Assembly: GCF_001700515.1 (NCBI RefSeq)
Contig: NZ_MAUD01000086.1
Span: 37,537-101,536 of the forward strand
Source of the DNA: Streptomyces lushanensis
GTDB taxonomy: Bacteria > Actinomycetota > Actinomycetes > Streptomycetales > Streptomycetaceae
DNA: 64,000 nt
Direction: 5' to 3'
The position numbers and the translations under genes were made by a program. Numbering within the stretch: the first letter of the stretch is position 1; the number at the start of each line of letters is the position of its first letter. Of this stretch, positions 1 through 9,652 are shown piece after piece. Under the pieces are notes generated by a model that saw only the letters and a list, made by a program, of their open reading frames with translations, did not search any database and was not told the origin of the DNA.

Positions 1-2
1 TG

Positions 3-1238
3 GCCAAGCTCGCGGGAACCAGCAAAGCTCAGATCCTTGCTTACGAGAACGGGCACCGGACTCCTGACCCCGCGCGGATCCGGGAGCTTGCCAAGCACCT
101 TGGTGTACGCCCGGTAGACCTGATGAACCGTGAGGGGCAGCGGCACTGGGATGTAGCGGCCATGCGCCGGGCGAGCGGGATGACAGCGAACGAACTGAGT
201 GCAGAGCTGGTGATGTCCCCGAAGTCGTATCGCAGATTCGAGCAGCAGGGGATAGTGCCGGCCCGACGGCCGCGGTTCCTTGACGACATGGTTCATGCGC
301 TGCTCATCTCTCACCGGATGCTCCATGCAGCGATCGACAACATCCCCGCCGTGGTCGAGCGCAGATGGCAAACCGGAGCAATCATCACGATGCTTGCGAG
401 CACGTACGTCCACAGGCCCGGGGCATGGAAGGGCCCAGACCTCGCAGATCCAGGCGTTGTGCAGTTGTCGACGATGTACGGACGCCCTGCTCAGCGCATA
501 CAGCGCATTCTCACGCGACTCCTCGGCGAACTTCGACAGATGTCCGTGAGGATGCAACGCGAGAAAATCATCGCTGACTTCGATCCCGAACCCGCGCACC
601 AACAGCAGGCCAAGTCGGCCATAGAACGGTGGGAGGATGTCTATGAGTTGGAGATGTCCCGGATTCCGGCACGGCTGGAGGGATTCCATCGCAGTGCTCA
701 GCCGTCCGGCGCGTGGCAGGTCCTGGTGGATCTCAATGATGCGGAGACCCGCCCAGAGGGAGCCTGGGTCGTGGCTTCACTCCTGGGGCGCCTGGAGACC
801 ATGGAGCAACTGCCACCTTCCCTGGTGACGCAGACGGAGTTCGACGGGATTCCCGCTGCCCGGCTGACAACCGCGGGACACTCGCATGTCCGTAACTTCC
901 AAGAGCTCTACATCGCCCTGTATCCAGGACTGCGCCGCCCTCGGCCCAAGACCAAGCTCGGCTCCTCTGGCAGCCGACCTCCGGTCAGCTTCACCCTGCC
1001 CGGCAACCAAGAACGCTTCGTGGTGCCCCCGAGCACCATCGAGCGATTGCTGCTCACGTCCAAGGGATCTGGTCCCTGGGATATGTGGATCTCTCCGAAC
1101 GTCCGTCTAACCCTCAACACAGCTGGCGGGCGACCTGCGGCAGCCGCCCAGGAAGATGCCGCTCCAGGACGAACGTTGCTGTTCGATCCAGCCACCCAGG
1201 TGGCCAAGCGTCCAGATGAGACAACCTCAGAGGCGTAG
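3..1238 (+). CDS. XRE-type regulator with two HTH regions, 5' truncated
   Basis: The reading frame is open from the first base, so the true start lies outside the window. The first visible residues (LAGTSKAQILAYENG and onward) are the recognition-helix half of a Cro/C1-type HTH. About 15 residues later comes a second HTH-like segment (WDVAAMRRASGMTANELSAE, then a YRRFEQQG helix). The remaining 300 or so residues are mostly helical, with no motif I recognise. It is probably a DNA-binding regulator. It points towards the kinase/phosphatase/vWA operon, which is transcribed towards it, so regulation of that operon is possible but unproven. Base composition is less GC-rich than the core genes further right. 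Confidence 0.7.
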   Translation, partial: AKLAGTSKAQILAYENGHRTPDPARIRELAKHLGVRPVDLMNREGQRHWDVAAMRRASGMTANELSAELVMSPKSYRRFEQQGIVPARRPRFLDDMVHALLISHRMLHAAIDNIPAVVERRWQTGAIITMLASTYVHRPGAWKGPDLADPGVVQLSTMYGRPAQRIQRILTRLLGELRQMSVRMQREKIIADFDPEPAHQQQAKSAIERWEDVYELEMSRIPARLEGFHRSAQPSGAWQVLVDLNDAETRPEGAWVVASLLGRLETMEQLPPSLVTQTEFDGIPAARLTTAGHSHVRNFQELYIALYPGLRRPRPKTKLGSSGSRPPVSFTLPGNQERFVVPPSTIERLLLTSKGSGPWDMWISPNVRLTLNTAGGRPAAAAQEDAAPGRTLLFDPATQVAKRPDETTSEA

Positions 1239-1885
1239 ACGAGGCGCTGTTGGTGGACCATTCATCCCCTGTGGTACTCGGTCGCACTGTCGGACAGGTC
1301 ACGCTTGGCCTCGTGCCCCCAGGGATGGGTGTTGTGCCAGAGCTTCTTCACACGGGAACGTCCATCGAGAGCAGTTGGGGCCAACGGTTGCGAGTGAACG
1401 CGACGCGCGGGTCCACCGGGCATATCACCACGGCAGTGCTGCCGGATGCGGGGAGCGCCGGCTTGGCACTCGCTCGTTGAGCTGCCGTCGTAGGCGCGGA
1501 TGTCCGGGTGGGATCCTGCGGCGAGCGCTTGTCCCCTTTCGAGATCCGACTCATCCTGTTTTGCGCCTGTGTATGAGAATGTACGAGAGTGTGATGGCCG
1601 TATCGGCGAGGCGCTGGCCTGGATATGCGCTGCTGGAGCTGGGAGAGTTCCGGGCACGGGTCGATGCCCAGTTCGGAAACGGCCTCCACGTGCTGGCCGA
1701 CCTTCAGATCCAGATCGAGGCGGGTCTCGGTGAGCTGCAGACGCCACTCCTCAAGACGGCGTGCGCTGATTGTCGGCGTATGGGCCGGGCACGAGATGGG
1801 CCCCGTCTCGGCCTCTACAGCGAAGCCAAGGCCATCAGCTGCCCGTCGGTACTGATGCTGGGCCTCGCCCGAGGCAGGCGGTCGG
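1239..1885. other. stretch without a convincing gene
   Basis: This 650-bp gap lies between the convergent regulator and kinase genes. Open frames exist on both strands: a plus frame from ATG 1573 to 1971 (132 codons, running into the kinase 3' end) and a minus frame from TTG 1905 to 1348. Neither has a good ribosome binding site or a recognisable domain, and both overlap the kinase end. It may be decayed coding DNA in an accessory region. I see no terminal repeats or transposase motif. Confidence 0.4.
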
Positions 1886-4084
1886 TCAGCGGCCTGTCGC
1901 GACAAAGCCGAGGTAGCGGCGTAGACCGAACTCGCGGCGGTGCCCCGTGCGGGCTGTGGCGAGCTGGGTGACCAGCAGGTTGTGGGTGGTGCTCTGGTCG
2001 GCGAGTTGGGCCTGGCGCTGAAGCAGCACCGCGCGCTGATGCTGCGTAGCAGTCTGGTGCTGTTGCTTCTCCTTGTTGGCCTGCTGCTGGCGAGCGGTGC
2101 TGCGCTGCTGAAGCTGGTCGCGCTTGCGCCGCGCCGTGCCCTCGGCCTGCGTGATCTCAGCTTCGAGTTGCTTCTTCTGCTTGGCGAACTGCTGGCGGAT
2201 CGTGGTCCGTTCCTGGGCGCTCAGGCTGGTCGGAGCTGACTTCCGGGCCTGTTGCTCCAGCGAGGTCCGCCAGCTTTCCAACGCAGCGGCCCGGACTTCG
2301 CCGACTCCCGGGATCTTGACCTGTTGGCCGTTGGATCGGATGAGGTACGCGTCCCGACTGCTGTACCGGCCGCTCTGAACGTACCGGACCCCGGTGAAGT
2401 CGGCGGCTGTATGGATACCGGCGGCAGTCAGGGCCGTGACGGTTCCATCACCCATGTTGGACAGCTTCTTGACGCCCTGGATGGGGTGCCGGCGGAGCCG
2501 GTTCTGGACATGAGCCCTGAGAACCGTCACCAACATCGCATCCAGTTGCTTCTGCTCTCTGGCCGCCAGTTTGCTCAGCTTCGTTTTGAGACCGTTGGTT
2601 TCCTTGTTGAGCGCTTGGGCGATCCGTGCCTGCTCGTCGCGTAGTTCGCTCTGGATGCTCTTGATCTGCCGGTTGATCTGTGCGTCCCGGCTCGCTCCGG
2701 TCAGCGTCAGACTCTCGATCTCCTGGCGGACCTTCTGCGCTGCCACCGCAGGGTCCTCCAACGTTGCCACCTGCTGTCGAAGCGCCCGCAACCGGGCCTT
2801 CGAGGCCTTGGCCTCTGGGCGGGAGCGCCGGGTTACGTGGAGGGTGCCACCGGATACGAGCAGAGCTCCGAGCTGGGCGACGGCCATATACCCGTTGGGC
2901 AGCACGCCGATGGCGGTCAGCGCGGCCGGTGCAGCGGATCCCGTCAGGGCAAAGACACCGGAGAGGACATCCGCAGTGCGTCGGCGCGCAAAGCCGGTAC
3001 CGGTGGGCGCTCCTGCGCCCGTGCTGCTTCCCACAGAGGTGTTCTGCGGCGGCGGAATGTGCCCTGCCAGCCAGGCGGGGGTTCCATTTGCCGGGGCCGA
3101 GGCAGGGACCGGACGCTGGGTCGGGATCGGGGTCGGGATCGCCCCCCGCGTGGACAGCGCGGGCACTGTGTGGGCGGCGTCGGCGAGCAGCCCGTGTGTC
3201 TGCGCTGCCAGCGACCGAAGGGACGCATCGGAATGGGTCAGTAGCAGGCTCCAGGACAGCGAGGACTTCGGTTCCTTGAAGTCGTCCTCCTTCAGAATCA
3301 GGAACTCCCCCTGATCGTCGTGCAACTGGTCCCAGATGCTGGGATCAGTGGCGATCGCGACGAGGCTGAGGTAAATGATCCAGGACGAAAAGCGGTCCAT
3401 CGTGGGGCCGAAGTCCGAGCTCACGCGATGCGGGGACTGATAGTTGCGATGGCCGTTCTCCGTGGCCCCCTGCCCTTTGAGCTCGGGCACGTACATCCCG
3501 TCGTAGTCGACGAGGCGGAGCGTGCCGTCGGCCGCGACCAGAAGATTGCCGTGCTGGAGGTCGCCGTGGGCGATCCCGAGCTTCTCCAGATCGGCCGCCA
3601 GCGCAGCGAACCGCTCGGCCACGCCGAGGACGGCCACGGAGTCCCGGATGTTCCGGTCGATCCATGTGATCAGGTTGGTGGCCTCCACCCAGGCCATCTT
3701 GAGAGCCGGGTACCACTGACCGGCGACGAGGACGCCCCGCGGCAGATACTCGATCCCGACCGGCCACGGCTGGGTCAGCTTGGCGGGCTTGAGGACGGCA
3801 AGCTGCTTGTTGATGGCCTTGTAGCGGGCCTCCAGGGTGTTGCTGTCGCGGGTGAAGCACTTCAGTGCGTACCGCTGTCCGCCCGGTGCGGTGATGGAGA
3901 AGACGCTTGCGAAGTTCCCGGAAATCGCCTTCGGCCCGAGCACAGGACTTTGCTGGACGGTCCCGTGCTTGAGGTCAGGGTCCTCGAAACACAACGTGGG
4001 ATTCTGCAGGGCTTCCACGTAGTTCGCGCCGGTCGGGAACTTGCGCCTGGAGACAGGTCCACCGGCATGGGAGACCGCCATCAC
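1886..4084 (-). CDS. YegI-like Hanks-type kinase with TM, coiled coils and HhH
   Basis: Predicted serine/threonine kinase of 732 residues. A glycine-rich loop (GNFASVF, about 56-62), an ATP-binding lysine K75 (YALKCF), a catalytic loop HGDLQHGN with D175 and N180, and a metal-binding DYDG at 193-196 replacing DFG are all present, so activity is plausible. A Pro/Thr/Ala linker (310-365) leads to a hydrophobic hairpin (about 372-413), coiled coil (420-525), a helix-hairpin-helix-like region (534-600, including IPGVGEVRAAALESW) and a second Gln-rich coiled coil to the end. This kinase-TM-coiled coil-HhH order matches E. coli YegI. Its ATG overlaps the phosphatase stop by 4 nt, implying translational coupling. 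Substrates are unknown. Confidence 0.8.
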   Translation of the reverse strand: MMAVSHAGGPVSRRKFPTGANYVEALQNPTLCFEDPDLKHGTVQQSPVLGPKAISGNFASVFSITAPGGQRYALKCFTRDSNTLEARYKAINKQLAVLKPAKLTQPWPVGIEYLPRGVLVAGQWYPALKMAWVEATNLITWIDRNIRDSVAVLGVAERFAALAADLEKLGIAHGDLQHGNLLVAADGTLRLVDYDGMYVPELKGQGATENGHRNYQSPHRVSSDFGPTMDRFSSWIIYLSLVAIATDPSIWDQLHDDQGEFLILKEDDFKEPKSSLSWSLLLTHSDASLRSLAAQTHGLLADAAHTVPALSTRGAIPTPIPTQRPVPASAPANGTPAWLAGHIPPPQNTSVGSSTGAGAPTGTGFARRRTADVLSGVFALTGSAAPAALTAIGVLPNGYMAVAQLGALLVSGGTLHVTRRSRPEAKASKARLRALRQQVATLEDPAVAAQKVRQEIESLTLTGASRDAQINRQIKSIQSELRDEQARIAQALNKETNGLKTKLSKLAAREQKQLDAMLVTVLRAHVQNRLRRHPIQGVKKLSNMGDGTVTALTAAGIHTAADFTGVRYVQSGRYSSRDAYLIRSNGQQVKIPGVGEVRAAALESWRTSLEQQARKSAPTSLSAQERTTIRQQFAKQKKQLEAEITQAEGTARRKRDQLQQRSTARQQQANKEKQQHQTATQHQRAVLLQRQAQLADQSTTHNLLVTQLATARTGHRREFGLRRYLGFVATGR

Positions 4085-4941
4085 CCCTCCGTCTTCACCC
4101 GCATACGAACGAGGGCTACGTCATCGTTGCGCATCCGGGATTTGTCGCGCTCGTTCTGGACCCACTCGGCAAAGAGTTCCTGGTCCAGGTCGGCAAGCCT
4201 TCCGAGCTGTCTTCCGGCTCCGCCGGAATCGACTTCAGGGTGTGACAACAGCCACGCGGCCAGCGCATCGGTTGCCAGCAGCAGCTCGTCCTCCGTGCGC
4301 AGCTCACCGGTTGCGGTCGACACCCGGTCGGCTATCAGTGAGGCGTTCCGGTTACGGCTGCCGAGGAGCTGCGGGGTGATGCCGAAGCCGTGGCCGTCCG
4401 TGATGGGGAACGAGGTGAGCAGCCGGCCGTCGCGGAGATGGAAGAGGCAACTGTCACCGAGAGCGAAGGCACGCCAGATCCAGCGCCGTACAGCCTTGGG
4501 GTTTTCCGGATCGGCCGGTGCCTCCCGCATGTGGACGGCCATCAACGTGGCGAAGGCCCCTTTGTCCAGGCCCGGCTGTTCATACCAGGTGATTGGCCGA
4601 CCGCGAGCGATTCGCTCAGCCTCGTACTTCGCGAGGTAGCCGTCCCACTGGTCGACTGTGCGGGCCAGGAGGTCCTCGACGACGAACCTGGACAGACCGT
4701 CCTGCCCCACCACACTCTCTTCGTCGGCAGCCGACATCAATGCGACGGCGCCGTGTACCAGTTGCCTGGCCCATGCCCCGGCGAGCAGGCTCTCGGAAGC
4801 TCCGTCGGACACTGCGGCGAAGAGCGAACTTGTCTCGGGGGACAGTAAGACGTCAATGGCGTCTTCACACTCCTCCGACGAACTGCCCGTCTTGGGCACG
4901 AGGAACCACTGGACATCGAGGTGCGTTGAATGTGCGCCCAC
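4081..4941 (-). CDS. PP2C-family protein phosphatase, YegK-like
   Basis: Predicted metal-dependent Ser/Thr phosphatase of 286 residues. PP2C landmarks are in order: an acidic ED near 25-27, VSDGASES (D46-G47), ALGDSC (161-165), ATDALAAW (223-230) and the C-terminal NDDVAL (272-277). These supply the aspartates that bind the two metal ions. The chain has no membrane segment. It lies 5 nt downstream of the vWA gene and overlaps the kinase start by 4 nt, so the three are almost certainly one transcript. The natural inference is that it opposes the neighbouring kinase. It resembles the YegK/TerY-P phosphatases rather than the larger regulatory PP2Cs common in Streptomyces. Confidence 0.8.
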   Translation of the reverse strand: MGAHSTHLDVQWFLVPKTGSSSEECEDAIDVLLSPETSSLFAAVSDGASESLLAGAWARQLVHGAVALMSAADEESVVGQDGLSRFVVEDLLARTVDQWDGYLAKYEAERIARGRPITWYEQPGLDKGAFATLMAVHMREAPADPENPKAVRRWIWRAFALGDSCLFHLRDGRLLTSFPITDGHGFGITPQLLGSRNRNASLIADRVSTATGELRTEDELLLATDALAAWLLSHPEVDSGGAGRQLGRLADLDQELFAEWVQNERDKSRMRNDDVALVRMRVKTEG

Positions 4942-4946
4942 GCTGC

Positions 4947-5789
4947 TCAGCGCAGTTCCGTGGCGCGCGTACCGATGTCGAGGAACTCGATGATTGAGGT
5001 GATGTCGGCGTTGTAGACGAAACCGCGGGTGGCGTCGCTGACACGGTGGCCCTGCGAAGCGGCGTAGGAACGCATGTGACTGGGCAGCACGCTCGACATG
5101 TGGAAGAGCAACCGAGAGTATGTGTCGGGGAGGTCGCCCTCGCCGTCGGGGAACGTGACGGGAGTGCCGCTCGCTCCGGACACATGCAGGTTGAAGAGCA
5201 GCACCGCCCCGTCGGCAGTTGCGTGCGAGGCGAGCCCGATGGCCGCGCTCGTGGGATCACCGTCGGTGGACTCTCCGTCGGTCAGGTTGAGGACGATGGG
5301 CGGGAATCCGCCCGGGTGCTCGTCAACCCAGCGGGCGACCAGGGAGTCGGCGTAGCCGAGGGCCCGAGTCATCGGGGTGCCGCCGTTGGTGACCGGGTCC
5401 ATCCAGACGGGGAACTGCACGGTCGTCTCGACGAGGCCGCCGGCGCCGTCCGGCACCTTCTTCGTACGGCTCTCCAGACGAGCGGGGTTGTTCGCGATCT
5501 CGCTCAGCGGTACGAGGTCACGCCCGGCGAGCCCGCCCGTGAAGGCCGAGCCGACCTGGGTGTGGCCGTAGCCGATCACCGCAACATGGAAGTAGTCGCG
5601 GACGCCCTCTTCCTTTGCGCACTTGACCGACAACTCCGTGAGCAGCCGGTTGATAGCATCTGACACGACCTGGGCACGCTGCTGCACCATCTCGCCGCTG
5701 CCGATGGGGTCGCTCATCGAGGCTGACTGGTCCACGAGGAAGATGAAGCAGCCGGGGTTGGTGCGGCTGATCTCGGCGGTGTACGGCAT
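4947..5789 (-). CDS. vWA-domain protein, TerY/YegL-like
   Basis: Single von Willebrand factor A domain protein, 280 residues. The metal-ion-dependent adhesion site is complete: D20-x-S22-x-S24 (DQSASMS), T138 in NGGTPM, and D171 in LTDGES. Such proteins act as scaffolds or regulators rather than enzymes. I start at the ATG ending at 5789 because AAGGAG sits about 12 nt upstream and the protein then opens a few residues before the first beta strand. A longer frame runs to 5954 but adds low-complexity sequence. First gene of the vWA-PP2C-kinase operon. TerY and E. coli YegL are the closest described types known to me. Confidence 0.8.
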   Translation of the reverse strand: MPYTAEISRTNPGCFIFLVDQSASMSDPIGSGEMVQQRAQVVSDAINRLLTELSVKCAKEEGVRDYFHVAVIGYGHTQVGSAFTGGLAGRDLVPLSEIANNPARLESRTKKVPDGAGGLVETTVQFPVWMDPVTNGGTPMTRALGYADSLVARWVDEHPGGFPPIVLNLTDGESTDGDPTSAAIGLASHATADGAVLLFNLHVSGASGTPVTFPDGEGDLPDTYSRLLFHMSSVLPSHMRSYAASQGHRVSDATRGFVYNADITSIIEFLDIGTRATELR

Positions 5790-6089
5790 CTCGGCAACCG
5801 GCTCCTTTTGCGTGACGGGTGGACTGAACGCCACGGCATCGGACGCGCGCGGAAACCTGACCCCCCAGGAAAGCCCGATGGTAGCGGATACGTTGCTGTT
5901 CGGTGAGCGGATCGAACTGGAGGGACGGGCGGCGTCCACGCGGCGGGACGGCAACGCCTGGTGTCGTCAAGACTTGGATTCCCTTCCTCGTGGAGGCCGT
6001 CCTCCGCCCACTTTCGGCTCTGCCGGAGGGGACTTTCCAGGAGGGATCCGCCGTGTGTGCCGGAAAGTCCTGACAGATCTGACAGACAG
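5790..6089. other. intergenic junction with inverted repeats
   Basis: About 300 bp between the outward-reading vWA promoter side and the sdaA 3' end. It holds a perfect 9-bp inverted repeat GGACTTTCC (6030-6038) / GGAAAGTCC (6062-6070) with a 23-nt spacer, and a short GGAGG...CCTCC repeat. It marks where composition shifts to core-like GC. The vWA operon promoter should lie here, but I cannot pick a confident -35/-10 pair. Confidence 0.4.
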
Positions 6090-6114
6090 GAAACCGCTGG
6101 GCGAGGGCGGTTTC
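6090..6114 (-). terminator. sdaA terminator hairpin
   Basis: Perfect 8-bp stem GAAACCGC (6090-6097) / GCGGTTTC (6107-6114) with a 9-nt loop, starting immediately after the sdaA stop codon on the minus strand. Confidence 0.6.
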
Positions 6115-7497
6115 TCAGCACTCGATGATGTTCACCGCGAGGCCGCCGCGGGCCGTCTCCTTGTATTTGACGGACATGTCGGCGCCCGTCTCCTTCATGG
6201 TCTTGATGACCTTGTCCAGGGAGACCTTGTGGCTGCCGTCGCCGCGCAGGGCCATTTTCGCCGCCGTGACGGCCTTGACCGCCGCCATGCCGTTGCGTTC
6301 GATGCAGGGGATCTGGACCAGACCGCCGACCGGGTCGCAGGTCAGGCCCAGGTTGTGTTCCATGCCGATCTCGGCAGCGTTCTCGACCTGTTCCGCGCTG
6401 CCGCCCAGGACCTCGGCGAGTGCGCCCGCCGCCATGGAGCAGGCGGAGCCGACCTCGCCCTGGCAGCCGACCTCGGCGCCCGAGATGGAGGCGTTCTCCT
6501 TGAAGAGCATGCCGATGGCGCCCGCCGCCAGCAGGAAGCGGACCACGTTCTCGTCCTTCTCCTCCGCCGTGGCGCCGCCCGCCGCGAAGTTCATGTAGTA
6601 GTGCAGGACCGCCGGGATGATGCCGGCGGCGCCGTTGGTGGGCGCGGTGACCACCCGGCCGCCCGCCGCGTTCTCCTCGTTCACGGCCATCGCGTAGAGG
6701 GTGATCCACTCCATGGCGTGCGCCTGCGGATCGCCCTCGGCGCGGAGCTGGCGCGCGGAGTGGGCGGCGCGGCGGCGGACCTTCAGTCCGCCCGGCAGGA
6801 TGCCCTCACGGGCCATCCCGCGCGAGACACACGCCTGCATCACCCGCCAGATCTCCAGCAGCCCGGCTCTGATCTCGTCCTCGGTGCGCCAGGCCTTCTC
6901 GTTCTCCATCATCAGCGCGGAGATCGACAGACCCGTCTCGCCCGACAGCCGCAGCAGGTCGTCGCCCGTGCGGAAGGGATGCCGCAGCACGGTGTCGTCG
7001 AGTTTGATCCGGTCCTCGCCCACGGCGTCCTCGTCCACGACGAACCCGCCGCCCACGGAGTAGTACGTCTTCTCCAGCAGGAGGCCGCCGTCGCCGTCGT
7101 ACGCGAGGACCGTCATTCCGTTGGGGTGGTACGGCAGGGCCTCGCGGCGGTGCAGGACCAGATCCGCGGCGGCGTCGAAGGCGATCTCGTGCATACCGAG
7201 CACATTGAGCCGGCCGCTGCTGCGGATACGTTCCGCCTGCTCGTCCGCGCTCTCCACGTCCACGGTGCGCGGTGAGTTGCCCTCCAGCCCGAGCAGCACG
7301 GCCTTCGGAGTGCCGTGGCCATGGCCGGTCGCGCCGAGCGAACCGTACAGCTCGGCCCGGACCGTGGCGGTGTGGGCGAGCAGGCCCTCGTTCTTGAGGC
7401 GACGGGCGAACAACCCGGCCGCGCGCATCGGACCGACCGTATGGGAGCTGGACGGGCCGATGCCGATCGAGAACAGGTCGAAGACCGAGATGGCCAC
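6115..7497 (-). CDS. sdaA: L-serine ammonia-lyase, single-chain iron-sulfur type
   Basis: Deaminates L-serine to pyruvate and ammonia. The beta domain opens with [22 protein letters not shown], the family hallmark. The alpha domain carries the cysteines expected to bind the 4Fe-4S cluster ([16 protein letters not shown]) and the chain ends in NIIEC, the C-terminal cysteine tail typical of this family. At 460 residues it matches the fused single-chain type. I choose GTG ending at 7497 because AAGGAG lies just upstream; a longer frame from 7593 adds an unconserved tail. It follows glyA on the same strand after a 220-bp gap containing a hairpin, so it may have its own promoter. Removes serine made by glyA from glycine. 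Confidence 0.93.
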   Translation of the reverse strand: MAISVFDLFSIGIGPSSSHTVGPMRAAGLFARRLKNEGLLAHTATVRAELYGSLGATGHGHGTPKAVLLGLEGNSPRTVDVESADEQAERIRSSGRLNVLGMHEIAFDAAADLVLHRREALPYHPNGMTVLAYDGDGGLLLEKTYYSVGGGFVVDEDAVGEDRIKLDDTVLRHPFRTGDDLLRLSGETGLSISALMMENEKAWRTEDEIRAGLLEIWRVMQACVSRGMAREGILPGGLKVRRRAAHSARQLRAEGDPQAHAMEWITLYAMAVNEENAAGGRVVTAPTNGAAGIIPAVLHYYMNFAAGGATAEEKDENVVRFLLAAGAIGMLFKENASISGAEVGCQGEVGSACSMAAGALAEVLGGSAEQVENAAEIGMEHNLGLTCDPVGGLVQIPCIERNGMAAVKAVTAAKMALRGDGSHKVSLDKVIKTMKETGADMSVKYKETARGGLAVNIIEC

Positions 7498-7575
7498 GGG
7501 GGTGACTCCTTGCTGGCTGGTAGACGCCTTTGTCTGCCGGGGTGGTGCAGAGATGACGTGTACATAGATACGGTC

Positions 7576-7615
7576 CGGGGCACCACGCCGCACGTTCAGT
7601 GTGCGCGGTGCCCCG
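7576..7615 (-). terminator. hairpin between glyA and sdaA
   Basis: Arms CGGGGCACC (7576-7584) and GGTGCCCCG (7607-7615), 9 bp perfect, with partial inner pairing. Lies about 100 nt past the glyA stop and 80 nt before sdaA, so it could end the riboswitch-led transcript or partly attenuate sdaA. No clear U-tract. Confidence 0.4.
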
Positions 7616-7717
7616 TGAACCCCGGCCGAACGGATGACGTCGGACCGGGTGGTGCGTGCGTTCGAGCTGGTGTCGCCGTGCGTGTTCGAGCCGAACCCGG
7701 TTGTCCGGGCGCGGTCC

Positions 7718-8989
7718 TTACTTCAGGCCCGGGTACAGCGGGTGCTTCACGGCCAGCGCGGAGACCCGCCCGGCCAGTTCGTCACGGTCGTACGTCGGCT
7801 TCAGCGCCGTCGCGATGATCTCCGCGACCTCGGTGAAGTCCTCGGTGGTGAAGCCGCGGGTGGCCAGCGCCGGCGTGCCGATCCGCAGACCCGAGGTGAC
7901 CATCGGGGGACGCGGGTCGTTCGGCACGGCGTTGCGGTTGACCGTGATGCCGATCTCGTGCAGCCGGTCCTCGGCCTGCTGCCCGTCCAGCTCGGAGTCG
8001 CGCAGATCCACCAGGACCAGATGCACGTCCGTACCGCCGGAGAGTACGGACACGCCCGCCTCGGCCACATCCGGCTGGACCAGCCGCTCGGCGAGGATCC
8101 GGGCGCCCTCCAGCGTGCGCCGCTGGCGCTCCTTGAACTCCTCCGTCGCCGCGATCTTGAAGGAGACCGCCTTGCCGGCGATGACATGCTCCAGCGGACC
8201 GCCCTGCTGACCGGGGAAGACCGCGGAGTTGATCTTCTTCGCCAGTTCCTTGGTGGAGAGGATCACACCGCCGCGCGGGCCGCCCAGCGTCTTGTGGGTG
8301 GTCGTGGTGACGACATGCGCGTGCGGCACCGGGTTCGGGTGCAGCCCGGCCGCGACCAGACCGGCGAAGTGCGCCATGTCGACCATCAGATACGCGCCGA
8401 CCTCGTCCGCGATCCGGCGGAACGCGGCGAAGTCGAGCTGCCGGGGATACGCCGACCAGCCGGCCACGATCAGCTTCGGACGGGACTCCTTGGCGAGCCG
8501 CTCGACCTCGGTCATGTCGATCTGGCCGGTCTCGCCGTCGACGTGGTAAGCGACGACGTCGTAGAGCTTGCCGGAGAAGTTGATCTTCATGCCATGAGTG
8601 AGATGCCCGCCGTGGGCGAGATTCAGACCCATGATCGTGTCGCCGGGCGTGAGCAGCGCGAACATCGCCGCCGCGTTCGCCTGGGCGCCCGAGTGCGGCT
8701 GTACGTTCGCGTGCTCGGCGCCGAACAGGGCCTTCACCCGGTCGATGGCGATCTGCTCGACCACATCGACGTGCTCACAGCCGCCGTAGTAGCGGCGGCC
8801 CGGATAGCCCTCGGCGTACTTGTTGGTCAGGACGGAGCCCTGCGCCTCCATGACGGCGACCGGAGCGAAGTTCTCCGAGGCGATCATTTCGAGCGTGGAC
8901 TGCTGACGGTGGAGCTCGGCGTCGACCGCGGCGGCGACATCCGGGTCGAGCTCATGGAGCGAGGAGTTCAGAAGCGACTTCGAAGACAT
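7718..8989 (-). CDS. glyA: serine hydroxymethyltransferase
   Basis: PLP enzyme interconverting serine plus tetrahydrofolate with glycine plus 5,10-methylene-THF; the main one-carbon source in the cytosol. The PLP-lysine segment [14 protein letters not shown] is intact, as are family motifs [11 protein letters not shown] and HSGAQANAA. About 423 residues, normal length. ATG at 8989 is preceded in frame by a GTG one codon upstream; either could be used. Third gene downstream of the glycine riboswitch (gcvT, gcvH, glyA), about 30 nt after gcvH, consistent with coordinated glycine catabolism: the cleavage system yields methylene-THF, which GlyA can combine with a second glycine to make serine. 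Confidence 0.96.
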   Translation of the reverse strand: MSSKSLLNSSLHELDPDVAAAVDAELHRQQSTLEMIASENFAPVAVMEAQGSVLTNKYAEGYPGRRYYGGCEHVDVVEQIAIDRVKALFGAEHANVQPHSGAQANAAAMFALLTPGDTIMGLNLAHGGHLTHGMKINFSGKLYDVVAYHVDGETGQIDMTEVERLAKESRPKLIVAGWSAYPRQLDFAAFRRIADEVGAYLMVDMAHFAGLVAAGLHPNPVPHAHVVTTTTHKTLGGPRGGVILSTKELAKKINSAVFPGQQGGPLEHVIAGKAVSFKIAATEEFKERQRRTLEGARILAERLVQPDVAEAGVSVLSGGTDVHLVLVDLRDSELDGQQAEDRLHEIGITVNRNAVPNDPRPPMVTSGLRIGTPALATRGFTTEDFTEVAEIIATALKPTYDRDELAGRVSALAVKHPLYPGLK

Positions 8990-9022
8990 CACAGTCCCTG
9001 GGGTGTCAGTGGCCGGAGCACG

Positions 9023-9400
9023 TCAGTTGCCGGAAAAGTCTTGGTACTCGTCGGCGGTGAGCAGATCGGACGGCTCTTCCGCCACACGTACCTTGAACAG
9101 CCAGCCGCCTTCGAACGGAGCGGAGTTCACCAGTGAGGGGTCGTCCACCACGTCCTGGTTCGTCTCGATGACCTCACCGGTCACCGGGGCGTAGAGATCG
9201 CTGACCGACTTGGTCGACTCCAGCTCTCCGCAGGACTCGCCCGCGGTCACCGTGTCACCGACCTCGGGGAGCTGGGCGAACACGACATCACCGAGGGCGT
9301 TGGCCGCGAACTCGGTGATCCCGACCGTCGACACCCCGTCCACGGGGTTCGTCAGCCACTCGTGCTCCTTGGTGTAGCGGAGCTGCTGGGGGTTGCTCAT
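9023..9400 (-). CDS. gcvH: glycine cleavage system H protein
   Basis: Lipoyl carrier of the glycine cleavage complex, 125 residues, the usual size. The lipoylation site is K64 in [16 protein letters not shown]-terminal YTKEHEWL is typical. It shuttles the aminomethyl group from P protein to T protein, then is reoxidised by the L protein. Lies between gcvT and glyA on one strand. The gap to gcvT is 250 bp and contains a hairpin, unusually long for an operon whose products act together. Confidence 0.95.
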   Translation of the reverse strand: MSNPQQLRYTKEHEWLTNPVDGVSTVGITEFAANALGDVVFAQLPEVGDTVTAGESCGELESTKSVSDLYAPVTGEVIETNQDVVDDPSLVNSAPFEGGWLFKVRVAEEPSDLLTADEYQDFSGN

Positions 9401-9560
9401 GACCTGAATTCTCCTGTACGCGGGGGAGTGGTGCGGAACGGCTGTCTTGAGGAACGAGACAGAACGAGCTGGAACAAGACGGGAGGGGGCCGAAACCGGG
9501 TCGACGACGGGAGGTCACCGGCACGGCACCGACACGCACGGCGTCGGCACGGCACCGGAA

Positions 9561-9581
9561 CCCGGGAGGCACCCTCCCGGG
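9561..9581 (-). other. intercistronic hairpin gcvT-gcvH
   Basis: Perfect 9-bp stem CCCGGGAGG / CCTCCCGGG with a 3-nt loop, in the 250-bp GC-rich gap between gcvT and gcvH. No U-tract. May tune the gcvT:gcvH transcript ratio or act as a processing boundary. Apart from this the gap shows nothing. Confidence 0.35.
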
Positions 9582-9652
9582 ACGGCGCCCGGATCCCGGA
9601 GACGCGCCGGAGGCCGGCCCGGGGCGGAGCTGGAGCGCCGAGGACGTCCGTA

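Noticed and set aside
1348..1905. Minus-strand frame in the gene-poor gap
   Set aside because: TTG start without a ribosome site and overlap with the kinase 3' end; composition gives no clear preference over the plus frame.
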